Part shown: positions 11,745 through 23,154 of the stretch, piece after piece
How positions within the stretch are numbered: position 1 is the first letter of the stretch
Layout: each line of letters begins with the position of its first letter
Assembly (NCBI GenBank): GCA_028015205.1
Contig: CM051516.1
Span: 32,564,230 to 32,628,229, forward strand
Reading direction: 5' to 3'
Length of the DNA: 64,000 nucleotides
Source: Mytilisepta virgata
Lineage: Eukaryota; Mollusca; Bivalvia; Mytilida; Mytilidae
Position numbers and translations under genes: made by a program
The notes under the pieces: model-generated
Database searches by the model: none
What the model was told of the DNA's origin: nothing
The model's input: the letters and a program-made list of their open reading frames with translations, nothing else

Positions 11745-12290
11745 CAATGCAAAAAATCCACTTTCTGAAATCAGTGGGACATACAGAAGGTTAAATAAAC
11801 TTGTTTTTGTTAATTTATATTTTCAATATACATGTATTCAATGGGGAGGGGGGATTTTAAATGAACCATGTGATAAATCTTCCTTCATATCGGGAGTAAA
11901 AATGACTCATTTATATTATATTCAATTAGAACATGTAAGAATGCTGGATAGATTTTCATCAAATATCATGAAACAGTACAGATATAATTTATAAGACAGA
12001 GTAAAACAATGCATAACAGTAAAAAGTGAACATAGTTGATAAGGGAAGATATTTTATTCATCACAGCCTTAAATTTTGTGATTTATTAATAAGAGTTTAT
12101 AATCATGTTTTTCCAATATTACAATTAATCATTGAAAAGTAAGAATAAAAAGTTGAAATTTATTCAGGATACCCCATGAAAACCATATGGCGTATTTCCA
12201 ATGGGGTCCAGTATGACATTCATCTTACTTGACCTAGACTAAAAAGTAAAAACTTTCATGATTTTGGTAGGTTTTATCGTAAGGATGATA
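11745..12290 (-). repeat. Right TIR of the 12.3-kb transposon
   Basis: Reverse complement of 1-545. The outer end is GTTTTATCGTAAGGATGAT (12,272-12,290), matching the first bases of the window. Confidence 0.85.
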
Positions 12291-12600
12291 CAGAAAAATG
12301 TTAGTTTGTTTGAAATTTGTCATATAGGAATTGTGCCTGCACCGATTTGTGACTTCCACCGGATTGACTTTGTTGAACTTCACGACGGTGCCGTATACGG
12401 AGTAGAAACTGCTTATCCTTCAGGAGCACCTGGGTTTTATAGGAGTTTGTGTTGTTCATTGTTTTTTAGTTTTCTGTGTTTATTTGTTGTGCTTGAGGTT
12501 GTCCATTTGTCTTCCCGGGGTTTTCTGTGCAATGGATTACGTATTTTTATTTGCTCCTTAGGTATACTTGTCCTTTTTTTTGACACCAATTTTTAAGGCA
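12291..12600 (+). repeat. Interspersed repeat fragment of the YPSGAP type
   Basis: Contains GCCGTATACGGAGTAGAAAC, then CTTATCCTTCAGGAGCACCT, then TTTAGTTTTCTGTGTT. A similar run lies at about 62,020-62,290. I recall such strings as highly repeated in mussel genomes, though the element class is unclear to me. The frame open across it (12,258-12,596) straddles the end of the neighbouring transposon, so it is not a gene. Confidence 0.5.
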
Positions 12601-12607
12601 TTGATGA

Positions 12608-12832
12608 CTATTGCGTATCAAACGTTGCAATATTCACAAAAAATAAAATAGAAATAAATAATTGTTCATGAAAATTAAATATATATTCATAAAAACAAAA
12701 TACGTATTCAGAGAATCAAAATATGTGTTCATAAAACAATATATATATTCAAAAATCAAAATATGTTTATAAAATGAAATATATATGCATAAAAAATTAA
12801 TATATTTTCATAAAAAAGAAATATGTTGGTTA
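12608..12832 (+). repeat. Left inverted AT-rich minisatellite arm
   Basis: Degenerate units of about 17-30 bp with the core AATATATATTCATAAAA, beginning with GTTGCAATATTCACAAAA. Confidence 0.75.
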
Positions 12833-13914
12833 CATTATAAAGAAATTGTGCGGGTTCCTCAGTGTCTCGGCTGTCTTCGCTGTTGTCTATGTTTTCAGTG
12901 TAATAGTTGAATGTACATAATTTTTCTCAATATGTTATTTATTGATCCCGAAAAAGCTTCTTTCAAAGTTTGGTAAAAATTTAGGATGGTTTAAGAAGAT
13001 AATTAATGTTTTAAAAACTGTAAGTGCAGACTGTACGTAACATTAACTGGGAGAAAAACTAAGTCCATTTATAAGTAAAATACGGCAAAATGAAAAAAAA
13101 AAACAAAATATTACAAATTTTCCTCAGGATACTATCTTTTGACCACGAACAAGCTTGTGTCCAAGTTAAGTAAAAATCCAGGAAGTAATTAATGTTTAAA
13201 AAATTTAACCACAGGGTGAATGTAAATGTTGACGCCACCGACGCCGATGACGCCGACGGAGTGTACGATTGCTATATCTCCCTCCGCGACAAAAGTCGCA
13301 GGCTCGACCAAAATATATGTTCAATAGTTTGCATCATGCATGATCATGGGATACATTGTTATTTTTTGTAACAGTGTATTTGATTGGACAATGAAAAACT
13401 AAACTGTGTGGCAGATATGACTATGAGTTGTCGTTTTTGATTATTCACATTTTCATTAGTTCCTGTCTTATTTGCTTTATTTAAAGTGATAGAAGGATTT
13501 AGAATTATAGAATTGTACGTTTATAAGTAAACGTAGTTTTCATACTGTTTAATGATGGTAAATGTTATAGAAAGGATTTCCATAAGATAACTGCGACTAT
13601 ATCAAATTATACAAAATAATCATTCAGAACATATGAAAAGATAAAATAAAGAAAAACAGGGAAGGAAAAATAAGAAAGAGTAAGACTGGTGTTAAATTTG
13701 AAAAAATATACAATATTTCATTTTTACGTCTAATAAATAAATGAACAGCTGAGAACATATCATTGTTTTGTTCCGAAGTGAGATTACTGTCACCAGTCAA
13801 TAGAAGTTCTATCGTAATAGTATATTTATCTAAGTTGCTGATATATAAAATACCACCCCCTGTTTCTTTCCAGCGGGTGTAAGTATAAAATACCACCGCT
13901 GTTTCTTTCCACCG
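12833..13914. other. Repeat-like DNA, no gene
   Basis: A segment around 13,220-13,300 (GACGCCGACGGAGTGTACGA, then TCCGCGACAAAAGTCGCAGG) is more GC-rich and resembles the tails of dispersed bivalve repeats. No coding block recognised. Confidence 0.4.
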
Positions 13915-14512
13915 GTGAAAGTATAAAATACCACTCGCTGTTTCTTTCAGCGGGCAGTCCAATAAAATACCACATTCTTGCAAACCTATGCAAATGGATT
14001 AAAAGTAGAGAAATTTCCATAAAGTATAATAAATAAAACTAAGCGGCTTCGGTTGTACTGAGGACATTCCATGGAATAATGGATGCAGTCTTCATACGGA
14101 TGGCCCAATTACACAAAGGGCTTTGTACTAAATTAATACGGTGCAGGTATGCATTTAATGAACTGCACATATTGCGTAATGAGTTATATTAAACTTTATT
14201 TCCCAAAAACCAACAGAAGGAAGAGGTTTATTAATCTGTAACTTAATATTTCTTTTGAATGCACGTATATTATGTATATTTCTTGAATCTTTAATATAAG
14301 GACTATGATTATTCCAATCTTTAGCGAGTGTTGGAAAGAATGATTTTCTAGCATAATCACTTCTATTTTTGAGATTATATTCTTATACTGAGGCATAATT
14401 GCAATTATTATACTCTATGTAAAATTCTCTACTTTTAATGCATTTTCATTGGTTTACAAGATTGTGGTATTTAACTCGATCACCCGTCGGAAAAGAAACA
14501 GCGAGTGACACT
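13915..14512. repeat. Fold-back element with GTTTCTTTC-type subrepeats
   Basis: The left arm (about 13,915-14,015) carries AAAATACCAC, CGCTGTTTCTTTCAGCGGGC and AAAAGTAGAGAAATTT. The right arm (about 14,424-14,512) is its reverse complement: AATTCTCTACTTTTAAT, GTGGTATTTAACTCG and AAAGAAACAGCGAGTG. Just left of the left arm, the motif TATAAAATACCACC..CTGTTTCTTTCC occurs in short tandem copies (13,845-13,930). Loop about 410 bp. Confidence 0.7.
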
Positions 14513-14660
14513 TTGCCTCGGTTGACAATGTTTTCTCAGGGTTACAATATACTCTGTCACCCTCTTAGAAATGTGTTATTTTTATATTGTCCAGGGATAT
14601 ATACAATTCCAAGAAGTTAACATTGATCGTGTAATGAACGTCACTTTTCCTTGGACCACT

Positions 14661-15712
14661 TTTTAGCTGACTTGTCCTGAAAAGACATGTGAGCTTTTGC
14701 CATCACTTGGCGTCCGTCGTCCATCGTAAACTTTTTCAAAGATCTTCTTTGAAACCACTTACAACTATACTTAGTCTCAATAATCCTTAGGGTATCTAGA
14801 ATAAAATTTGTGTTTTATTTTATTGTCCGTCAAGAAATATGGCCGCCATGGCTAAAAGTAGAAGATAGGGGTAAACTGCAGTTTTTGGCTTATATCTAAA
14901 ACTCTAGAGCATCTAGAGCAAAGCTGGCAGCAAAAACATATTCATCAGGTCAAGATCTAGTCGCCATGAAATTTCCAGACGAATCGGTCAACCCATTTTC
15001 GGGTTTTTGCCCCTGAATTGTTAATTTTAAGGACATTTTGCAGTTTTAGGTTATTAACTTGAATATTATTATAGAAAAGACAAACTGTAACAGCTAAAAT
15101 ATTCAGCAAAGTAAGATCTACAAATAAGTCAACATAACCAAAATCATCAATTGACCCCTTATGGGAGTTTTTGCCCTTGAAACATTATTTACATGAAAAC
15201 ATTAATTATTAGTAAAAATGATGGTCTGACATATTGTCACAGATGTTGAGAGCATAACTTGAAATAAATTAACGGTAGCTGTACAAGTAAAAAGTCCATA
15301 GCAACCGATGGAAAAGTCCCTAGCAACAACATTTATTTAGATTCAGGGCCCTAATATATAGCTGTACAAGTCGATATGAAGGCTCACAGGTCAATGACAT
15401 TGAAAAAATCCAAAGCATCGATGTAAAAGTCCCCAGCAACCAGATATATTTGGGTTCAGTACCTTACAATTTACCTGTTCAAGTCAAAATGGAAGTTTAA
15501 GAGTCAAGGCCAATGAAAAAGTTCATAGCAATTGATGAACAGTCTCCAGCAATCATATATATTTGGGTTCAGGCTTCTATATTTTAGCTGCACAAGTCAA
15601 TATTTTGGCGAAAAATGTGACGGTTTACATTAAATAGCAAAAATAATCATTGATGCAAGATCTACACAAAAATAACAGCTCAGCGATTCAGGTTTTTGGG
15701 AGCCTCTTGTTT
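14661..15712 (+). repeat. AGCTCACC-family repeat, 1.05-kb copy
   Basis: Opens TTTTAGCTGACTTGTCCTG...CCATCACTTGGCGTCCGTCG and closes with GCGATTCAGGTTTTTGGGAGCCTCTTGTTTT. The interior differs from the other copies and contains degenerate repeats of GTCCATAGCAACCGATG / AGTCCCCAGCAACC near 15,290-15,560. Confidence 0.8.
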
Positions 15713-15989
15713 TGTAGAAATGTTCTATTTTTCATGATTATTTATATACCTTTGTTATTGTGAATTTACTACCAAAATAAATTATCAACTAAAAGTATTT
15801 AGTTTCATTTGCAAACTTTGAAATCACAAACATTATGGCTTCTACCAAACTGCCATCATGAATATACACTTAATTTTGGATTTGTGAGGTTAACTGCCAA
15901 GTGTTTCACCAAACCATTGTCTCACTTCTATTTTAACAGCTGTCAATATGGGCCTCCAAAGTTATTGTGAGACAAGTTATTCAAGAAGT

Positions 15990-17270
15990 GGTATCAATCA
16001 AATGTGGATATTAAAGAACTCCAAAGACTTAAAGGATATTTTACGATCTTGGTCCATTTCAATCTGTAACAGCATACAAACATTTGATTTCTCTACCCTC
16101 TATACCACCATTCCTCACAACTGAAGGAGAAGTTGAAAGATCTTATCCATCGATGCTTTAAAAAAATGGCAACAACAGATACACATATCTTGTCATTGGT
16201 AGAGATAAATCATACTTTGTTAAAAACCACTCTAAATCTAACAAAAAATATACAGAGGACGAAATTGTCCTGACGAATGAATTTTTGATCGACAACATAT
16301 TTGTTCAATTTGGTGGACGTGTTTTCCAACAGACAATTGGCATTCCTATGGGTACTAATTGTGCGACCCTCCTGGTCGACTTGTTCCTTTACTCATATTA
16401 TGCAGACTTCCTTGACGGGCTTCTTAAGGAAAAACAGAAGTTAGACCGTACCTTTAATTTCTACTTCCGCTACATAGATGATGTTTTATAACTCAACCAT
16501 TCACGGTTTGGGAATTTCTTACATCTCATCTATTCCAAATGAGCTCGAAATTCAGGATACCACAGACACTGCCAAGTCTGCATCTTCTCTTGACCTTCTC
16601 CTCGAAATTGACACCAGAGGAAAGTTGAATACAAAACTTTACGACAAACGGGATGACTTTGACTTTCCGATCGTCATCCTTGCATTTTTGAGTGGCAATA
16701 TTCCAGAAGCGCCGGTGTATGGAATATATATTTCACAACTCATACGTTATTCTAGAGCTTGTGACATACACATTGACTTCCTGGACAGAGCCCGGCTCTT
16801 GACAGAAAAGTTGCCCAGACAGGGGTACGTTGCTCCTAAGCTGAAGTCATCCTTATTAAAGTTTTATAGGCGTCATCATGACTTGGTTGACAGGTATTAA
16901 AAAACCGTTTCCCAAATGAAAATGGACCTGTTACATTGATATTATCTCTTCCTCATACCTGATTTGACATAGGTAGCATGGCGGGTGTCATGCAGGAAGC
17001 AGATGTTCTCAGGTGTCGCACAACTGATCCTGATAAATTTGGTCGGAGATAAGTGCGTTCCGTTTATTATCCATTATCAGAGAGAAGTATATTTACAGAA
17101 GGAAAATATCGAGGTTGTCCGAGTCAATATGAAAATTTGGAAGATAACTTTAGACTACACAAAGAGCTACCCTAGTATAGAAGTAAGGGTCCCAGATGGA
17201 ACCAGACGCTCATTAACCCATAAAAACAAAATAATACAAATAGCACTGCGCTGGTGCGCAGCACAATAAT
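15990..17270 (+). pseudogene. Penelope-like reverse transcriptase relic
   Basis: Frame-shifted blocks read TFDFSTLYTTIPH (about 16,080-16,120), IDNIFVQFGGRVFQQTIGIP then MGTNC.TLLVDLFLYSYYAD, FRYIDDV (motif C with the catalytic Asp pair, 16,470-16,487), SASSLDLLLEIDTRGKLNTK and IYISQLIRYSRACD, RHHDLVDRY. I recall this order from a very abundant bivalve RT family that I provisionally place with Penelope-like elements; no GIY-YIG domain is visible. At least two frameshifts and stops (for example TAA right after YIDDVL) mark it as dead. The block 16,985-17,269 downstream is in the same orientation and may be its C-terminal part. A second relic is at 48,330-48,720. Confidence 0.75.
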
Positions 17271-17375
17271 CAAGAACGACAACTCTTAGTCAAACTGTTT
17301 CGTTTTTCCTTATCCAATCAAATTCAATGTTACAAAAATAACAAGGTATCCCAAGATATGCAAGTTATTGAACGA

Positions 17376-17812
17376 ATATTTTTTTTGTATCCAACATATA
17401 TATTTTTTATGAATATATATTCTAATATATATTTTTATGAACATATATTCTATTTTATGAACACATATTTTAAATTTGGAATACATATTTTGTTTTTATG
17501 AATACCTATCTAATTTTTATGAACAATTATTTTTTTATGAACAAATATTTTTTATGAACATAGATTGATTTTTATGGATATATATTTCATTTTGTAAACA
17601 TATATTTTGTTTTATGCATATATATTTCGTTTTATGAACACATATTTTGATTTTTTTTTAATATATATCTTGTTTTATGAATACATATTTTAATTTTTTA
17701 AATATATATTTTGTTTCTATGAACATATATTTACTTTTTATGAACAATTATTTATTTTTATAAACATATATTTTATTATTATTTTTTTGTGAATATTGCA
17801 ACGTTGGATACT
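17376..17812 (-). repeat. Right inverted AT-rich minisatellite arm
   Basis: About 400 bp of units built on TATGAACATATATTTT, ending TTTGTGAATATTGCAACGTT, the mirror of the arm at 12,608. Confidence 0.75.
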
Positions 17813-18290
17813 CCAAAATTATTATCAATGAAACAATATCAAATGGGATTAAACTAGGGGGGAAATAGAGGCTGTAAAATGACTTTCAACCGTTACTTGG
17901 CATTAGTTAATAACCTTTCATGATAATAAGTACGAGGTGGTCTGAAAACAAAAGAAATAACATTTAGTGAATTGATATGACCGGACAGGACAGTTTTTGC
18001 CCTTTTTGGTGAAGAATTATATTCCTGGGAGTCTCTTTTTCCCCAGGGCTACCACTGGTACGGATATACAATAGTTATTTCTTGGGAATGGTACTTATTA
18101 CACTTTTACGAGAGAGCTACTTCTCAAGTGTTGATTACGACTGAGACATTTTTTCAAAGCATTAGATCGTTAGATTACTTACATTATGGTTTAAAAATAG
18201 GTGTTTCATTGTGCCGAAGACATCCGAAGTATAAAAATCACGGGAAAAGATGCGCTACTTTCGAACTTTTGTCTCTAGAGAAAATATTCA

Positions 18291-18353
18291 TTTATTCACA
18301 AGAGATGACTATGTCCCTGTTCCAAGGGACAATGGTAATCTCTTGTGAATAAA
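18291..18353. repeat. 63-bp hairpin with nested inner stem
   Basis: TTTATTCACAAGAGAT pairs perfectly with ATCTCTTGTGAATAAA (16 bp). Inside, TGTCCCTG...CAAGGGACA forms a second stem. An open frame runs through it, but I see no family similarity. Confidence 0.8.
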
Positions 18354-19369
18354 AAATTTAAAAAAATAGCAAATTTATCATTTTTATATAGATTATACAT
18401 ACTAAAGTATACTAAATGATTATATTTTATTAAGTATTAATATTGTTCCATGCTGTATAGTCTGTTATGTTTGTAATCACATACGCCAGTTGGGGTCTTG
18501 TTAAAAAGAAAATTTTCAAAGTTTCAAAGTAGCAGTATCACTCCGTTATTTACAATTTTACACCAAAAAGAAATATGTAATTCTAGTTTAAACTCGGATT
18601 TCTAAAGGACACCTTCCTGGCTCTCCATAGACAATAATAAAATGTGGTGTTCGGATTCTAATTTTCAATTTTCTTTTACAAAATTTCAAATGTAATTGTT
18701 CTATTATTTTTAGATTTTCATAACCCCAGATTCACAAACATATAATAAAATAGACTCTATTTTATTGTATGGTTGTGAATCTGGAGTTATGAAAACTTAA
18801 ACATTTGCCATACTTAGGAAAAATGATTTATTAGTAAGAAAGTGTTTATTTATCTTGTTGGAAAAGATAGAAAAGAATTTAAATTCAGTACATTTCGACT
18901 TTGGTAGCCAAATAAATTACTCCCTTTAATGTATTATTAAGATTCAAAGCTTGTATGCATATTAATATTCAAATTTATGAGAGACAATTCCTTTATTTTA
19001 TGATTAACTCCATGAAAGTTACATGTATATATGAGCTTGTATGCCATAAATCATTTTTTAATTTACATCTTGTAATTTGTTACCACTTTCATATAAATTT
19101 AGAAGCTAGGATTATTATTTGTAATTACAAGTAGTTAAAAATGTGACACAAAAAGTAAAAAACCATCTCTAAAGTAGCAAAATGTTCATTTGATATCAAG
19201 AGGTTAAACACTTGAAGACTCATAATTATCCTAATCAGAAATAAACTATATGTACTATCACAAAATACCATAGTTTGTATACTTGTACATGTATAATGGA
19301 ATATAATAAAGTGGGAGAATCAGGATGAACCGCTGGTCACTTTTTAGCTTTAGTTTAAATTTATTTATT
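18354..19369. other. AT-rich DNA without recognised genes
   Basis: Only the palindrome at 18,715-18,795 stands out. Confidence 0.4.
18715..18795. repeat. 81-bp palindrome, about 38-bp arms
   Basis: TTTTCATAACCCCAGATTCA at the left is mirrored by TGAATCTGGAGTTATGAAAA at the right; the arms continue through ATAATAAAATAG / CTATTTTATTGTAT. A MITE-sized fold-back. Confidence 0.85.
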
Positions 19370-19610
19370 ATGTTTCCCCGTTCCGCCAACAAAGTGGGGT
19401 ACATATTGGTTTTGGTCTTTTTTCTTCTGACCGAGTTTTGTCCGCGAGTGTTCTCGGAAACCCCATGAACTTTAGATCTCTAGTTCTCGGGAACCGTTTA
19501 CTCGATGATTTCAATATTTTGTACAGATATAGCCCCATGTTTCTGCTTGTTCAAGTGACACCCCTTACATGTATATTGGTATAAATTTTAATTAAATATG
19601 GGTCATTTAA
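19370..19610 (+). repeat. Interspersed repeat sharing sequence with 26,365-26,640
   Basis: Shares CATGAACTTTAGATCTCTAG, then TTACTCGATG.TTT.AATATTTT and AGTGACACCCCTTA with the repeat after 26,365. Only the front half of that family is present here. Confidence 0.75.
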
Positions 19611-22127
19611 TTAAATCCCCAAGGATGTTATGGACAATTACTGCTACAATAGCCGTCGTCAATTATCTACCTTTTATATTGAACGATAACGATAGGGTAA
19701 ATCACAATGACATCTGGGTCCTCTGAAGCCATTAACTAAAGTAAAAATATTTTGGACATTTTATATGTCTTAGCATGGAAAGCAAAGAATTACCGATTTT
19801 CAAATAATCGAAGGGAGACAAAAACATTTTGTTAGTAATATCTATGCTCCAAATTAATATTATATCGATTCCTTTTTGGGTTATTCTGTTTGAAAATAAA
19901 TATTCTATTGAGCTAGCAAAAAAAAAGTTGAGACCGCCCTGCTTATTGTTTTTTATCTAATTTGGTAGAAAAGCTTGATTTAAAAGATGTTTTATTTAAA
20001 AAAAAAGGGGGACATATAAACACCGCATAGCTCGGGTTAGTGCACTTATTAATTGAAAAGCAATTAGCTGTAGTTGAAATGACTTTTGTCTGTAATTTTA
20101 CACTTTTTAAATATATATAATTAAAAAAAACATAAATCCAAAGTGGTTTATAAATTGCAGAAATAATGAAATTTTACGATTTTTCGTAGCTTGTGCCGAA
20201 TTCTATCAGATTACCATCTGGAGTAATTAATTATTTGCATAATTTCTGCTAATGAGAAAAAAGGGGAGTAATTTTTTACGTGCATTGAAAGAATGGGGTG
20301 GGGGGGGTGAATAAAATGATGGGGGTTATTTTTGTCTGTACCAGGTACATTTCATTGAACGAAATGTTTTCAATTCCTTATATGTACAATGATGTATATG
20401 ACTGATCACACACCAGGTTATCACTCAGGACCTAAAAGCTTAACAGTTACAAAGTCAAATGGTTCAGCTTTCTATTTCGGCTAAGTGCATTTTGAAGGGC
20501 TAATACACTAAGCCCGGCCTATCCTGTTTTTAGACGTAGAAATGGAAAGGGTCTATGTTTAAATTTTGTTAATATACATTGATAATATTAATATCTAGAA
20601 AGAAAAAAAGAGTCAGTTTTTTTTCGAAATAAAGTCAATTGCACGCTGTTCATTTTACTTCGTGTAAGTTATGCTGAAACTAATATTTACATTTAACCTT
20701 AAACAATGGCAAAATATTTATAAGTATATTGAGTAGATTGGCAGTAATTAAGTTTTTTGAACAAGCCTAAATACCTACAGTGATGGAAGTTTAGCTAATG
20801 TGACAAGTACATGTATAGTGAAAATTAAAACTAAAATATACGTGCGACTTCTGGTAGTACATAGGTTTCAAATAATGGTTGTCGATTTATCAATACAAAT
20901 CAATGGGACTTGTTAATCAAATGCCCATAACTTAATTATTTTCATCGTGTGTTTGACACGATCCAATCATCATTGTATAGCTTATCACTTGATCGTTTTC
21001 GATATGTACTTTAAATCAGTCCAGGAAATAAAATATCGATGATTTCCTCTTTATATTTAATACCACCCAACCCCACAAAATAAAGTTAATATATGATAGA
21101 ATATCATCATGAAGACCAATTCATTTCGGGTGCCATTTTTTGGCTTCCAATTAAGGTTGAAATGTGTTATTTTTTACGATTGTTGTGGAATTATTCAAAA
21201 TTGCACCGATCCAAATCAGCTTCTACCTTGTCATAACAAAGTAAATATCGTTCATACGAGTAAATAGAATTAATGATATAATATTTCAAATGTTTACAAT
21301 ATATGAATACTAAAACAGATAAATTATTAATTTAAAATAAATTAAAATGTCATTTATTTGACATTTGAAATTATATTTCGTATCTGCATTCTTTGTGACC
21401 CCCCCCCCTGACAACACACACACACACACATCTTTATTTAAATGCTGCATTAGTCATAAAAAAATGTAGCGTTTAAAAAAGAAATCATGCTGTTTTTGGT
21501 CAGCATACGGTTTACCTGTATACATACAATGTACCTGTGTACCTTAATTCAGGGTTGGAACAAGAAACATCCGGACAGTCAAGGTACAATATACATGTCA
21601 AATCGTTAATTAGTTATAATTACCTGAAACACACAGCATGATAATTGCGGAGAACAAATTACATGTAAATTTACTTCAGATAAAACTCAAATAAATTTTA
21701 CCAAAAAAAAAAAAAAAACCCTTTATCACGTGTAATAATGTACTTTTGCCAGTTTCTATCAATTGGTTATAAATTTCATATTATTAATTATTGTCACAAT
21801 TTCATATATTGGAATTATAATCCATGTGAAATATTACTACATATTTCAAATGAAAAGTTTTTTAAAGTGAAGACGAGGAGTAAGTGCTATAATAAATACA
21901 GAGCTACCGAAGTATGATAAATGCCTGGCATGAACAGGACAAGTACATAATAATTGGGTAACCAGTTGATAAGTCTAAACAGGGTTACCTAACAGGGTTA
22001 CCTAACTTTATTATGACCGAAATAGTTGCATATGAAACGATGTACCATACGCTAAATAAAACGATATCATTATCCATACGTTAAACGAAACGCTAAACGC
22101 TGTTTTACACCAACCGCGAGATGACGG
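19611..22127. other. Long AT-rich stretch with no gene seen
   Basis: Both strands were read. Low-complexity patches only: a G-run near 20,298, a C-run at 21,399-21,408 and a CA microsatellite at 21,411-21,430. Confidence 0.45.
21411..21430. repeat. (CA)n microsatellite
   Basis: About nine CA units after a run of C. Confidence 0.9.
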
Positions 22128-22210
22128 ACGATGAACGGACGCTGAACGAACCATTTACGGTCGCTGAACGGACGTTGTACGGACGACGTACGGACGACGT
22201 ACGGACGCTA
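22128..22210. repeat. GGACG-rich minisatellite
   Basis: Repeats of ACGGACGxTGAACG and ACGGACGACGT occur several times in 80 bp, unlike the AT-rich surroundings. The block sits just before another dispersed repeat. Confidence 0.7.
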
Positions 22211-22560
22211 GAAGTGTTTTTTACAGGATGGTATGCATAGATGTGCTTTTTGACTCTGGACTTTTCAGAATAGCTGGCGTTGCCATGAAAACAGCAAAAA
22301 TACGAAAAAATGGCCGTAGAGACTAGATACTTGGTTTAAAAATAGGTCACCACAAGTGCTTTGGATCGGTCGTATTGGAAAATCCAAGATGGTCGCCATT
22401 CCAAGATGGTCACTACTCAAAAATTTACAAAAAAAAAAAAAAAAAAATAAAAATAAAAAAGATTAAAAAAAATCAGAGAGCCGTAGAAATTGATATTAGG
22501 AGCCCCTGTGGCAAAGGGATAATTGGGGGGACATCTGTTAGGCTTTTGCATAACAATTAT
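22211..22560 (+). repeat. Interspersed repeat copy, back half of the 26,365 family
   Basis: Shares ATAGATGTGCTTTTTGACTC, GCCATGAAAACAGCAAAAAT, GATACTTGGTTTAAAAAT, GTCACCACAAGTG and GGAGCCCCTG with 26,755-26,970. It includes a poly-A/AAATA tract at 22,425-22,470. The frame open over it has no independent support. Confidence 0.8.
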
Positions 22561-23154
22561 ACAGTACGGATCATTTAAAACATCACCCTCAAGCAGACAT
22601 TTGAGATTGAGATTATGACCGTTTCAAGTTAACTTAGACCAAAGATTAAGACTGGTCCGTTTGGTTATCATCTCTTCATAAAGTTAACATAAGGACAGAA
22701 ATGGTTCTAATGACTGTTCTTAAGATCAAGACTAGGACCGCGTCTGGTTTCGTCGCTGCGTAGTGTACCAAATGTACTTGAATTCTGGAACTGGTCATCA
22801 GGACGGCGCCTGCGTAGTTTAAATTATTTAAATCAAAACAAATAATTTGCTTCCAAGCCGTTCAACTGATTTTGTTAAAAGGTTTCATGGTAATTAAAAT
22901 CGCAGATTATCACAAAATTGTTCCTATTTTAGTATATATAATTTTTAAGCAACTTTTTTCATTCAACTTTAATCTTTATCTTTATTTTTTCATTGTTTTG
23001 ATTTTTCATACCTTATTATCCTACTTTGGGACATTTAGTTCATAAATTTGATTCGGTATCTTAAAAAAAGTTTCTCTGTCACTTACCATAAAATTTGTTT
23101 GATAAAAACAAAAATTAACTTTCAGGATGAGAAAACAGAAAATTTAGTATCTGT

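Larger units (their letters stand above)
1..12290 (+). mobile_element. 12.3-kb DNA transposon with long TIRs and a decayed spliced DDE transposase
   Basis: The first ~545 bases reappear as an imperfect reverse complement at 11,745-12,290; for example the opening ATCATCCTTATGATAAAAAC is mirrored by the end GTTTTATCGTAAGGATGAT. Between these arms, four + strand coding remnants occur in the order expected for one transposase gene: an HTH exon (807), a second HTH-like region plus first catalytic Asp (6,681-7,150), a middle exon (8,440) and an acidic C-terminal exon (9,317-9,699). Each has a plausible splice site, so the gene probably had introns. Premature stops show it is dead. A LINE has inserted on the opposite strand at about 2,300-5,410. 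The left end coincides with the window edge, so the true outer boundary may lie outside. The superfamily call (IS630/Tc1-like, DDE_3 type) is from remembered motif pattern. Confidence 0.75.
12608..17822. mobile_element. 5.2-kb composite bounded by inverted AT-rich minisatellites
   Basis: CAACGTTGCAATATTCAC-type sequence at 12,617-12,635 is mirrored at 17,792-17,810, and each is followed inward by an array of TATGAACATATATT-like units (12,636-12,832 and 17,376-17,790) in inverted orientation. The flanks CATTGATGA... and ...TATCAATG are also inverted copies. The two arrays therefore form one inverted pair, 4.5 kb apart. Between them lie a fold-back, an AGCTCACC-type repeat and a dead reverse transcriptase. 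This could be one transposon with tandem repeats in its ends or two independent copies in opposite orientation. Confidence 0.5.

Noticed and set aside
12258..12596. 112-codon + strand frame with a hydrophobic C-terminus
   Set aside because: Spans the end of the transposon TIR and an interspersed repeat; a chance frame.
16985..17269. Separate gene downstream of the reverse transcriptase relic
   Set aside because: Same orientation and no independent start context; more likely the decayed tail of the same element.
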